DNA of 64,000 nucleotides from NCBI GenBank assembly GCA_021798915.1, contig JAJZBM010000002.1:216690-280689 (forward strand), read 5' to 3'. The position numbers and the translations under genes were made by a program. This document shows, in pieces, positions 31,975 through 40,717 of this stretch (within the stretch, counting starts at the first letter, position 1; each line of letters opens with the position of its first letter). The notes beneath the pieces were generated by a model. It was not told where the DNA came from. It saw only the letters and a program-made list of their open reading frames with translations, and made no database searches. The stretch comes from Pseudomonadota bacterium (lineage in GTDB: Bacteria; Pseudomonadota; Alphaproteobacteria; Acetobacterales; Acetobacteraceae).

Positions 31975-32676
31975 ATGGCGGGCGGGGCGGGCGAGGAAAA
32001 TCACATCCTGATCGTCGATGACGATGCCCGGCTGCGCGCCCTCCTGTCACGGTTTCTCGGCGAGCGCGGCTTTCGCGTCACCGTCGCCGAAACCGCCGCC
32101 ACGGCGCGCGACCGCTTGCGCTTCATGCAGCCCGATCTGATCGTTCTCGACGTGATGATGCCGGACGAATCGGGGATCGAGCTGATCACCCGCTTGCGGA
32201 AAGAAGGGCTCACCCTCCCGGTGCTTCTGCTCACCGCGCGCGGCGCGCCAGAGGACCGCATCGTCGGTTTCGAGGCCGGCGCCGATGATTATCTGCCCAA
32301 GCCCTTCGCCCCCGATGAGCTGGTGCTGCGGATTCGCGCCATCCTCCGCCGCGCCGCCGCCCCCACCCCGCCGCCGGGGCCGGTGCAGCTCGGCGGCGCC
32401 ACCTTCGATCCCGAACGCGGCGAATTGCGCGGCCCGGAGGGGGTCCGGCGTCTTACCGGCGGCGAGCTGGCCCTCCTCGCTGCACTCGCCCGGCGCCCCG
32501 GCGCCGTCCTCTCGCGGGAAGAAATCGCCGCCGCCCTCGCCATGGACGACACCAGCGAGCGCGCGATCGACGTCCAGGTGACACGGCTCCGCCGCAAGAT
32601 CGAAATCGACCCGCGCGAGCCGCGCTTTCTGCATACCGTGCGCGGCCGCGGCTATGTGCTGAAACCCGGGGCGTGA
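31975..32676 (+). CDS. OmpR/PhoB-type response regulator (PetR-like)
   Basis: ILIVDDDARLRALLSRFLGERGF...DLIVLDVMMPDESGIELITRLR...LHTVRGRGYVLKPG. Confidence 0.88.
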   Translation: MAGGAGEENHILIVDDDARLRALLSRFLGERGFRVTVAETAATARDRLRFMQPDLIVLDVMMPDESGIELITRLRKEGLTLPVLLLTARGAPEDRIVGFEAGADDYLPKPFAPDELVLRIRAILRRAAAPTPPPGPVQLGGATFDPERGELRGPEGVRRLTGGELALLAALARRPGAVLSREEIAAALAMDDTSERAIDVQVTRLRRKIEIDPREPRFLHTVRGRGYVLKPGA

Positions 32677-32677
32677 G

Positions 32678-34012
32678 ATGCGTTTCGCGACCCGGTTTTC
32701 CGGCCGCTTCATCAAGCGCGCCCTGCCGCGCTCCCTCCTCGGGCGGAGCCTGCTCATCATCCTGCTCCCGCTCGTGCTCGTGCAGGTGGTGGCGTTGCAG
32801 ATTTTTTACGGCAGCCATCTCGAACTGATCTCCCGCCGCTTCGCTGGCGCCGTCGCCGGCGAGATCGGATTCACCCTCGATCTCCTCCGCCGCGCTCCCG
32901 ACCCCGCCGAACGGCAATGGATTCTGGACGAGGCGCGGACGGAATTCGAATTCGCCATGCGCATCCGCCCCGGCGCCCGGCTCGCCACCACCAAGAGCCG
33001 CAACATCCCGGGGCCGATGGATGACGATCTCGCCGAGGCGTTGCGCGAAAAAATCGGTCTTCCCTTCCGCATGGACTGGACGTCCGACCCGCAATCGGTG
33101 CTGGTCGAGGTGCAGTTCTGGGACGGCGTTCTGGAGGTCGAGGCGCCACGCAAACGGCTTTATACCAGCACCATCTATCTGTTCGTGCTGTGGCTGGTCG
33201 GCTCGGCGATTCTGCTATTTTCGATCGCCGCCCTCTTCATGCGCAACCAGGTCCGCGCCATCCGCCGCCTCGCGCGCGCCGCCGAGGCCTTCGGCATGGG
33301 GCGCGATGTCGGGCCGATCAAGCCCGAGGGCGCGACCGAGGTGCGCCAGGCGGCGGCCGCCTTCAACCGCATGCAGGAACGCATCCGCCGCTTTCTCGCC
33401 CAGCGCACCGAAATGCTCGCCGGGGTTTCCCATGATCTGCGCACGCCGCTCACCCGCCTTCGCCTCGCGCTCGCCATGCTGCCGGCCGATTCCGCCCTCC
33501 GCCAGGACATCGCCGAGATGACCACCGATGTCGAGGAAATGGACCGCATGATCGGCGGCTATCTCGCTTTCGCCCGCGGTGAGGGCACCGAACAGGCGCA
33601 GCCGACCGACCTCGCCGCGATGCTCGAGGATATCGCTGCCAGCGCCCGCCGCGCCGGAGCAGCGGTCGCGCTGATCACGCCGCCTTCGCTGACGCTGCCG
33701 CTCCGCGCCGACGCCATGCGCCGCGCGATCACCAACCTGATCGACAATGCCTGCCGCCACGCGCGCCACGTCACCGTTACCTTGAGCACGCCGAGCAGCC
33801 GCATCGCCGCCATCGCCGTCGATGATGACGGCCCCGGCATTCCCCCCGAGCGCCGCGAAAGCGTTTTTCGCCCGTTCGAAACCGGCGCCGCCGGCGGCAC
33901 CGGCCTCGGCCTCACCATCGCCCGCGACATCGCCCGCGCCCATGGGGGGGATATTTCGCTCGATACCAGTCCGCAGGGGGGGCTGCGGGCGCGCATTTCG
34001 TTGCCGATCTGA
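32678..34012 (+). CDS. EnvZ-type sensor histidine kinase
   Basis: HAMP, GVSHDLRTPLTRLRLALAML, NLIDNACRHARH, DDDGPGIP, GTGLGLTIARDIARAHGG. Confidence 0.9.
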   Translation: MRFATRFSGRFIKRALPRSLLGRSLLIILLPLVLVQVVALQIFYGSHLELISRRFAGAVAGEIGFTLDLLRRAPDPAERQWILDEARTEFEFAMRIRPGARLATTKSRNIPGPMDDDLAEALREKIGLPFRMDWTSDPQSVLVEVQFWDGVLEVEAPRKRLYTSTIYLFVLWLVGSAILLFSIAALFMRNQVRAIRRLARAAEAFGMGRDVGPIKPEGATEVRQAAAAFNRMQERIRRFLAQRTEMLAGVSHDLRTPLTRLRLALAMLPADSALRQDIAEMTTDVEEMDRMIGGYLAFARGEGTEQAQPTDLAAMLEDIAASARRAGAAVALITPPSLTLPLRADAMRRAITNLIDNACRHARHVTVTLSTPSSRIAAIAVDDDGPGIPPERRESVFRPFETGAAGGTGLGLTIARDIARAHGGDISLDTSPQGGLRARISLPI

Positions 34013-34036
34013 TCGGAGAAGAGGAGAAAAAAAATT

Positions 34037-34072
34037 GTTCTTTTTTGGAAAAAAGAACCAAAAAACTTTTAT
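34037..34072 (+). repeat. Single module of dispersed hairpin repeat (copy C)
   Basis: GTTCTTTTTTGGAAAAAAGAAC-CAAAAAACTTTTAT. Confidence 0.85.
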
Positions 34073-34080
34073 TCCGTAGC

Positions 34081-34145
34081 GCCGCGCCCTCACCGCTACG
34101 CCGCGCCCTCACCGCTACGCCGCGCCCTCACCGCTACGCCGCGCC
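34081..34145. repeat. 19-bp tandem repeat gccgcgccctcaccgctac, 3 full copies plus partial
   Basis: Exact copies at 34081, 34100, 34119; partial from 34138. Confidence 0.97.
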
Positions 34146-34961
34146 ATAGGTGGTGCGCGCCGGCAGGGCGGCGGCGAGGGCGGGATCCTGGAGGGCGTGG
34201 AATTCCGCCTCGTGCTCGTAATCCGGCATCAGGGCAACCAAACCGGGATCACGCCACGCCGCCGGATGGAAATAGATCTCGCTCAGGCCCTCCGGCAGGT
34301 TCGGCGCCAGACGGCGGAGGCGCTCCGCCGTCATATGGCCGCTCCAGGCGATGCCGAACGCGTGATCATTGACCATCAGCCCGGCGCGACGCGCCATCCG
34401 ACGCAAAACCCCGCTCCAGAGATAAAGGGCGCGATCGCCGAGCCCCGGCCGCGTGCCTGCGGCGGCGAGCACGGCGGGCGGCTCGGCCGGGACGCGGAGC
34501 GCGCGCAAGCCAAAGCGCCGGCCGGCCACGATCATCATCCGCGCGACACCTGGATGGAGATGCATGTGTTTGTGGGCGTTCGCATGATCGAGCACGAGCC
34601 CGGTCGCGGCGAACGCGGCGAACTGGGCGGTGATTTCGGCGAAGAGCTGGCGGCGTGCGCCGGGGTGGAAACCATAGACGAAACCACGCCGTGCCTGGTC
34701 GGCGCCGAACCGGCCGGTCGCATCGAGAAGATCGGGAATGGCGGCACGCGGCAGCACCGCCGGCCCATCGACGAGCACGAGATGTAGACCGACCGCAAGA
34801 CCGGGCAGGCGCCGCGCCCGCCGCACCGCATCCGCCGTCGCCGGCGCCGCCATCATCAGACTGGCGCTGGTGAGGAACCCGTCGCGATGCGCCCTCTCGA
34901 CAGCCTCGTTCACCGCCTCCGAGAGGCCGAAATCATCCGCCGAGACGATGACCCGCTTCAT
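34134..34961 (-). CDS. hpnK: Hopanoid biosynthesis-associated HpnK/YdjC-family deacetylase
   Basis: MKRVIVSADDFGLSEAVNEAVERAHRDGFLTSASLMMAAPAT...LDHANAHKHMHLHPGV. Confidence 0.85.
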   Translation of the reverse strand: MKRVIVSADDFGLSEAVNEAVERAHRDGFLTSASLMMAAPATADAVRRARRLPGLAVGLHLVLVDGPAVLPRAAIPDLLDATGRFGADQARRGFVYGFHPGARRQLFAEITAQFAAFAATGLVLDHANAHKHMHLHPGVARMMIVAGRRFGLRALRVPAEPPAVLAAAGTRPGLGDRALYLWSGVLRRMARRAGLMVNDHAFGIAWSGHMTAERLRRLAPNLPEGLSEIYFHPAAWRDPGLVALMPDYEHEAEFHALQDPALAAALPARTTYGAA

Positions 34962-35006
34962 CGCGTCCCGCGCGATCGTGGCGCCGGCTCGATCGTGGCA
35001 CCGGGC

Positions 35007-35423
35007 TCAGTCGTCGCGATAGACGCGCTCCATCCGCTCGTGGCGCTCCTGGGCTTCGATCGAAAGGGTCGCGATCGGGCGCGCTTCGAGGCGTTTCAGC
35101 CCGATCGGCTCGTCGGTTTCCTCGCAATAGCCATAGCTGCCATTGTCGATGCGGGCGAGCGCCTGGTCGATCTTGGCGATCAGCTTGCGGGCCCGATCGC
35201 GGGTGCGAAGCTCCAGGGCCCGATCGGTCTCGACACTGGCGCGATCAGTAATATCAGCTTCGTGAATCCCGCCTTGCGACAGGCTTGCCAATGTGCCATC
35301 GGCTTCACGTAATAAATCAGCACGCCAACGGATCAATTTCTGGCGGAAATATTCCACCTGTAGAGGATTCATGAACGGTTCATCCTCTGACGGGCGGTAA
35401 TCGGGTGGCAACGTCACCATCAT
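35007..35423 (-). CDS. dksA: RNA polymerase-binding protein DksA (cysteine-poor type)
   Basis: YGYCEETDEPIGLKRLEARPIATLSIEAQERHERMERVYRDD. Confidence 0.92.
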   Translation of the reverse strand: MMVTLPPDYRPSEDEPFMNPLQVEYFRQKLIRWRADLLREADGTLASLSQGGIHEADITDRASVETDRALELRTRDRARKLIAKIDQALARIDNGSYGYCEETDEPIGLKRLEARPIATLSIEAQERHERMERVYRDD

Positions 35424-35588
35424 CTCAGCCGTCCTGCTCTCGTTTCTTCCCCAGGCCGGAAGAGAGCACCGGCCTGCCCTTGGCGAGGCATGGGGCTTAT
35501 AGCCGTGCTGGATGGGCCCGCCAAGGGGAAAGCGTGACCGCGGCAGGCGTCAGGGGCGTTTCTTCAATGAATTGACATAAAAAGACAA

Positions 35589-36050
35589 TCACCGATCCTT
35601 GCGCGGCACGCGGGTGTCGCGAACATGGCGCGCCAATTCTACCTTGGCGCGCAAAACCACTGCCGCGACCGCGGCGCGAAGCGCCGGATCACGCGCCTCC
35701 GCCGGGCTCATTTCGGCCAGGGCGGCGAGGCGGGCGAGCGCCGCGCCCTTCGCGTCCCCCGCTTCGTTTCCGACCTCGCCATGGGCGGCGAGGAGGGCGC
35801 GCTGCAAGGCGGCGAGTTCTGCGAGGAGGTCGCGGCCATGGCGGCGTGCTTTCTGGTCGGCGACGCTCTCATCGCTCGCCTCCTGGAGCAGCAAAATCGC
35901 CTCGAGGCCGCCGATCGCAGCACTCGCGGCCGGCGCTGCGGTTTCCGCGGCGGCATCACCCGGCACCGCGAAGCGGAGTTTGGCGGCGGCTTTGCGCGGC
36001 GCCGTCTCGCGCACCCCGCCGGGGCCGAAGGGACCAGTAATCCCGATCAT
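35589..36050 (-). CDS. fliX: Flagellar assembly regulator FliX
   Basis: MIGITGPFGPGGVRETAPRKAAAKLRFAVP...IGGLEAILLLQEA...RHGRDLLAELAALQRALL. Confidence 0.8.
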   Translation of the reverse strand: MIGITGPFGPGGVRETAPRKAAAKLRFAVPGDAAAETAAPAASAAIGGLEAILLLQEASDESVADQKARRHGRDLLAELAALQRALLAAHGEVGNEAGDAKGAALARLAALAEMSPAEARDPALRAAVAAVVLRAKVELARHVRDTRVPRKDR

Positions 36051-36154
36051 CGTCACGGCTCCTTTTTCCCGGACAACTCTGCCGCCCGGCAAATCCTGCC
36101 TGCCTGCCAGACCGGCCTTGCCCGGGCGGCGGGCGGTTTTCCGCGCCCTTCGCC

Positions 36155-36171
36155 CTGGCACGGGATTTGCG
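36155..36171 (+). promoter_or_regulatory. Sigma-54 promoter CTGGCACGGGATTTGCG upstream of flgI
   Basis: TGGCACG-N4-TTGC with correct GG-to-GC spacing. Confidence 0.7.
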
Positions 36172-36271
36172 GAAACATCCTCGCCATCCCGCCGCCGGCC
36201 ATCCGGCCCTGTCTAGCGGAGAAAAGGATGGCAGGGAATTCTTGACGTCTCGCTACTTTCGGGGACCGACC

Positions 36272-37384
36272 GTGTTGCGCCCTTTCGTCTGTTGCCTTTT
36301 TGCCCTCTTCGTTCTGTTCGGCCCGGCGCTCGCCCCGGCGATGGCGCAGATTCGCATCAAGGACATCACCGATGTCGAAGGCGTGCGCCAGAACCAACTG
36401 GTCGGCTATGGCCTCGTCGTCGGGCTGAACGGCACTGGCGATCGGCTGATGAGCGCGATCTTCACCCGCCAATCCCTGATCGGCATGTTGGAGCGGCTCG
36501 GCGTCAACACCATGGACCAGGCTCAGAATCTCTCGACCAAGAACATCGCCGCGGTGATGGTGACAGCGGAATTTCCGGCTTTTGCGCGCAACGGCAACCG
36601 CATCGACGTCACCGTCTCCTCGCTCGGCGATGCGACCGACCTGATGGGCGGGACACTGATGGTGACGCCGCTGCTCGGCGCCGATGGTGAGGTCTATGCC
36701 GTCGCCCAGGGCGCGATCTCGACCGGCTCGATCTCGGCCCGCGGTGCGGCGCAATCGGTGACGCGCGGGGTGCCGACCACCGGGCGCATCCCGAACGGCG
36801 CGACGGTGGAGCGCGAGGTGCCATTTTCCCTCGCCAGCCTGCAGATTCTGCATCTCGGTCTCCGCAACCCCGATCTCACCACCGCCGAACGCATGGCGAG
36901 CGTGGTGAACAAGGCACTCGGCGGCCAGCTCGCCAGCGTCACCGATCCGCGCACCATCGCCGTCGATCTCCATGGCCGTGACGTGGTCTCGACCCTGGCG
37001 CGGATCGAGAATCTGCATGTCGAGCCGGATCAGCCGGCGACCGTGGTGGTGGACGAGGCCACCGGCACCATCGTCATGGGCGCCGATGTGCGCATCAGCA
37101 CCGTTGCCATCGCCCAGGGCAATCTCACCATCCGCATCACCGAGACGCCGCAGGTGAGCCAGCCTGGCGCCTTCTCCGGCGGGCAGACCGTCGTCGTGCC
37201 GCGCACCAACGTCCAGGTGGACGACCAGCGGAACCGTAAGCTCGGCATCCTGCAATCGGGGACGACGTTGCAGGAGGTGGTTTCGGCGCTCAATTCCCTC
37301 GGCATCGGCCCGCGTGACATGATCACCATCCTCGAGGCGATCAAATCGGCCGGCGCCCTGCAAGCCGACCTCGAGGTGCATTGA
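36272..37384 (+). CDS. flgI: Flagellar basal body P-ring protein
   Basis: RIKDITDVEGVRQNQLVGYGLVVGLNGTGDRL...; start 36242 or 36272 more likely than ORF start 36167, which lies within the sigma-54 promoter. Confidence 0.93.
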   Translation: MLRPFVCCLFALFVLFGPALAPAMAQIRIKDITDVEGVRQNQLVGYGLVVGLNGTGDRLMSAIFTRQSLIGMLERLGVNTMDQAQNLSTKNIAAVMVTAEFPAFARNGNRIDVTVSSLGDATDLMGGTLMVTPLLGADGEVYAVAQGAISTGSISARGAAQSVTRGVPTTGRIPNGATVEREVPFSLASLQILHLGLRNPDLTTAERMASVVNKALGGQLASVTDPRTIAVDLHGRDVVSTLARIENLHVEPDQPATVVVDEATGTIVMGADVRISTVAIAQGNLTIRITETPQVSQPGAFSGGQTVVVPRTNVQVDDQRNRKLGILQSGTTLQEVVSALNSLGIGPRDMITILEAIKSAGALQADLEVH

Positions 37385-37761
37385 TGGCCGGCGCTCTCCT
37401 GCCGCCGTTGAACGCGCTGCCGCCCGAGGCGGCGGGGCTGCCGCCGGCGGTGATCAGCAAGGCCTGGTCGGCGGCGCATGATTTCGAGGCGATGGCGCTC
37501 AGCCGCTTCCTCGAGCCGATGTTCGATACCGTCGATCTCAGCCACTCGGCGTTCGGCGGTGGCAGCGCGGAGGAGAGCTGGAAGCCGATGCTGATCGACG
37601 CCATCGGCAAACAGATCAGCGCCGCCGGCGGGCTCGGCCTCGCCCGGCCGGTATTCGCCGAAATGCTGCGTATGCAGGAGGCCGTGAGCCACCAAGCCGC
37701 AGGCGTGCCCTACGCCCCGTCATCCAGCCCCCCCTCATCCAGAATGGAGAAGACATCATGA
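37384..37761 (+). CDS. Rod-binding protein (FlgJ N-terminal-like)
   Basis: AHDFEAMALSRFLEPMFDTVDL...EESWKPMLIDAIGKQISAAGGLGLARPVFAEMLRMQE; in flg operon. Confidence 0.85.
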   Translation: MAGALLPPLNALPPEAAGLPPAVISKAWSAAHDFEAMALSRFLEPMFDTVDLSHSAFGGGSAEESWKPMLIDAIGKQISAAGGLGLARPVFAEMLRMQEAVSHQAAGVPYAPSSSPPSSRMEKTS

Positions 37762-38162
37762 ACCCGGATCTGATCGACGCCGCCGTCTCGCTGGTCACGA
37801 TCATCGCTCAGGAAAACGACGCCCTGCGTAGCTTCGATCTCCGCCATGCCGCCTCGCTCACCGACAGCAAGGCGCGCGCCATCGAGGCCTTCATCTCGGC
37901 GCAGGCGAAGCAGGATCGCAGCAAAATGACCAGCGCGACGCAGCGCGAGGGGGTGGTCGAGATGGCGGCGCGGCTGCGCGATCTGGTTGCGGAAAACCGT
38001 CGCCTGCTGGAGCGCGCGATCGGGGTGCAGCAGCGCGTGATCGGGGTCGTGGCACGCGCCGCGCCACAGGCTCTGGCGGCCAAAAACAGCCGCTACCGCC
38101 CCGATGGGTCGCTGGCCACGACACGCGGCATGCCGGCGGTGGCGCTCTCGGCGCGCGCCTGA
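37758..38162 (+). CDS. Flagellar chaperone-like (FlgN-type) protein
   Basis: ATGA overlap with the rod-binding gene; coiled, FlgN-like composition. Family assignment is inference. Confidence 0.5.
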   Translation: MNPDLIDAAVSLVTIIAQENDALRSFDLRHAASLTDSKARAIEAFISAQAKQDRSKMTSATQREGVVEMAARLRDLVAENRRLLERAIGVQQRVIGVVARAAPQALAAKNSRYRPDGSLATTRGMPAVALSARA

Positions 38163-38275
38163 GGGGCAAAAGCCCAGAGGGACAAAAACCCAGAGGGGGA
38201 CAAAAACCTGAACGGGCAAAAGCCCGCACCTATGCCCGCGCCTATGATTGTGGCAAAACGCCAGCCGGGACGACA

Positions 38276-38296
38276 ACGGCGCCAAAACGGCGCCGT
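38276..38296. other. Intergenic hairpin ACGGCGCC-AAAAC-GGCGCCGT
   Basis: Perfect 8-bp stem, 5-nt loop. Confidence 0.6.
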
Positions 38297-38394
38297 GGCA
38301 TCCCATCCAAAATGACCCGGGCCGGCTGATCGGCCGCCCGCCCGCCCGAACTCAGGCGTGGCCGAAGGCCCGAGTGATTGCCCGCGCGAGCGGC

Positions 38395-38562
38395 TTACTT
38401 GATTTTCGCCTCACGGAACGGGACGTGCTTGCGCACCACCGGATCATATTTCCGCATTTCGAGCTTGCCGGTCTGATTGCGGGCGTTTTTCTTGGTGACA
38501 TAGAAATACCCGGTCTCGGCGGTGGAAACCAGCTTGATCTGAACGACGTTGGACTTGGCCAT
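38395..38562 (-). CDS. rpmG: 50S ribosomal protein L33 (missing from the ORF track)
   Basis: [55 protein letters not shown], 55 aa, read from minus strand. Confidence 0.97.
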   Translation of the reverse strand: MAKSNVVQIKLVSTAETGYFYVTKKNARNQTGKLEMRKYDPVVRKHVPFREAKIK

Positions 38563-38641
38563 GAAACACCTCTCTCGCGCCGGACGTGGCGCAGGATCAG
38601 GGGAAAGTCAAGCCCGCGCATGGGGCGGGCCGGATCGGATC

Positions 38642-39460
38642 TCAGGCCGCCGATTCGGATGCGGCCGGGCGCGAGGCCTCGCCACGGGCGAACTCGCCGC
38701 GGGGAATATCGTTCCGCGGGATATCGGCGCGGGTGGTATCGCCGAGCATCTCGATCCGCCCGGTGATCTGTCCGCCATCCTCGACCTGCAGACGGCGACA
38801 GCGGGCGGTGCCGAGCACGCGGCCGGAGGCGCGGACGACCAGGCTACCGCGCGCGGTCAGCGTGCCGTCGATGGTGCCGGCGATTTCGGCGTCCTCGACC
38901 TCGACCTCGCCCTTGAACACTCCACCCGGGGCGATCGCGAGTTCGGTCGCGTGGATCATGCTCGCTTCCACCGTGCCCTCGACCACCAGGCGCTCGGCAT
39001 CCTGTACCGTGCCCTGGACGCTGATCCCACGGCCGACGACGAGGGTGCGGCGTTCACCGCTCTCCTCGCGACCGAAGCGCCCGGCCGGCCGCGACATGCC
39101 GCCGGCGAGCCCCCCTTGGGCTCCCCCCCCTTGTGCTCCTCCTTGGGCTCCTCCTGGGCCTCCCACCGGAGGCATGGTGGTCGGAGGCGGCGTGAGAGGG
39201 CTGCGGCTCATGAGGGTCTCCTTCGAAGGCGCGGGGCGGAATGGCGGCACGCCGATGCCGGTATCAGATTTGCCAGTATCGAATTTGCCAATATCGGGTT
39301 TGCCAGTATCGGGTTTGCCGGCATCGGATTGCAGGCCGGCAAAGGACGCGAGCGGGCCGGAACCCGGCTCAGCCATACTGGCGGGCGGCTCCGGTTGGCG
39401 AGAATCGCGTTTGGCGACACTGGCCGCCGGCACATTTTCGGGTTTGCGGCGTTTGAACAC
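38642..39460 (-). CDS. Bactofilin family cytoskeletal protein
   Basis: MFKRRKPE...LVVGRGISVQGTVQDAERLVVEGTVEASMIHATELAIAPGGVFKGEVEVEDAEIAGTIDGTLTARGSLVVRASGRVLGTARCRRLQVEDGGQITGRIEML. Confidence 0.9.
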   Translation of the reverse strand: MFKRRKPENVPAASVAKRDSRQPEPPASMAEPGSGPLASFAGLQSDAGKPDTGKPDIGKFDTGKSDTGIGVPPFRPAPSKETLMSRSPLTPPPTTMPPVGGPGGAQGGAQGGGAQGGLAGGMSRPAGRFGREESGERRTLVVGRGISVQGTVQDAERLVVEGTVEASMIHATELAIAPGGVFKGEVEVEDAEIAGTIDGTLTARGSLVVRASGRVLGTARCRRLQVEDGGQITGRIEMLGDTTRADIPRNDIPRGEFARGEASRPAASESAA

Positions 39461-39615
39461 GGCGGCTCCCTATGATTTGCCATGCGGGATTCTCTCGCTA
39501 TCACGGAGCCGCGCCACACGGCAACCCGGGTTGTGCCTTGGCCGAGCCAATGCTACCGCCGGGCCTCGCCGGTTTTCTGCCATTCCGCCCCATCGATCGG
39601 AGCCTGCCCCCCCCC

Positions 39616-39660
39616 ATGCCTCATGACCCCATGCCTCATGACCCCATGCCTCATGATCCC
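39616..39660 (+). repeat. 15-bp tandem repeat atgcctcatgacccc x3
   Basis: Exact, exact, one mismatch (atgcctcatgatccc); encodes (MPHDP)3. Confidence 0.97.
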
Positions 39661-40662
39661 ATGTCGCCTGCCCCCTCCGGGTCGCTCCCGTCTCTCGATC
39701 TCCTTTGCATCGGCAATGCCATCGTCGATGTCGTGGCCCCGGTCGCCGAGGATTTTCTCGCCGCACACGGCATGACCAAAGGGGTGATGCAACTGATCGA
39801 CGCCGCCGCCGCCGAAACCCTCTATGCCGCGATGCCGCCGGGGATCGAGAGCAGCGGCGGCTCGGCCGCCAATACCGCGGCGGTCGCCGCCGGGCTCGGG
39901 GCGCGGGTCGGGTTTCTCGGCAAGGTCGCCGCTGATCAGCTCGGCACGGTGTTCCGCCATGATATCGTTGCCGCCGGGGTGCGTTATCCGACCGCGCCGC
40001 TCGCCGCCGGCGCCCCGACGGCGCGCTGTCTCATCCTCGTCACCCCGGACGGGCAGCGGACGATGAACACCTTCCTCGGCGCCTCGGTGATTTTCAGCGA
40101 GGCCGATCTCGATGATGATCTGATCAAGGCCGCGAAAACCCTCTATCTCGAAGGGTTTCTCTTCGACCCGGCGCCGGCCCAGGCCGCCTTCCGCGCCGCG
40201 GCGAGCCGGGCGCGCGCGGCCGGCAATAAGGTCGCGCTCTCGCTCTCCGATCCGTTCTGCGTCGCCCGCCATCGCGACGCCTTCCTCGCGTTGTTGCCGA
40301 CGATCGACATTCTCTTTGCCAATGAGGCGGAAATCACCAGCCTGTTCGAGACCGAGGATTTCGACCGCGCGGCGGCGGCGGCGCGCAAGGCGGTGCCGCT
40401 CGCGGTGCTGACGCGGAGCGAACGCGGCAGCCTGATCGTCCAGGGCGCCGAACAGGCGATGGTGCCGGCGGCGCCGGCCGAGGTCGTCGATACCACTGGC
40501 GCCGGCGACGCCTATGCGGCGGGATTCCTCACCGGCTACAGCCAGGGGCGCGGCCTTGCCGCCAGCGGCTGGCTTGGCAGCCGCGCGGCGGCGGCGGTGA
40601 TCGGCCATTACGGCGCCCGCCCGCGCCTCGACCTCGCCAGCCTCGCGCAGGCCAGCCATTAG
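39616..40662 (+). CDS. PfkB-family sugar/adenosine kinase
   Basis: LCIGNAIVDVVAPV...SSGGSAANTAAVAAGLG...VDTTGAGDAYAAGFLTGY. Start is one of four in-frame ATGs. Confidence 0.92.
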   Translation: MPHDPMPHDPMPHDPMSPAPSGSLPSLDLLCIGNAIVDVVAPVAEDFLAAHGMTKGVMQLIDAAAAETLYAAMPPGIESSGGSAANTAAVAAGLGARVGFLGKVAADQLGTVFRHDIVAAGVRYPTAPLAAGAPTARCLILVTPDGQRTMNTFLGASVIFSEADLDDDLIKAAKTLYLEGFLFDPAPAQAAFRAAASRARAAGNKVALSLSDPFCVARHRDAFLALLPTIDILFANEAEITSLFETEDFDRAAAAARKAVPLAVLTRSERGSLIVQGAEQAMVPAAPAEVVDTTGAGDAYAAGFLTGYSQGRGLAASGWLGSRAAAAVIGHYGARPRLDLASLAQASH

Positions 40663-40717
40663 GCGCTAGAAAGATCCTCGTCGTCGGCGGGACGGATGGG
40701 GCGGGAAAGGTCAGGGC

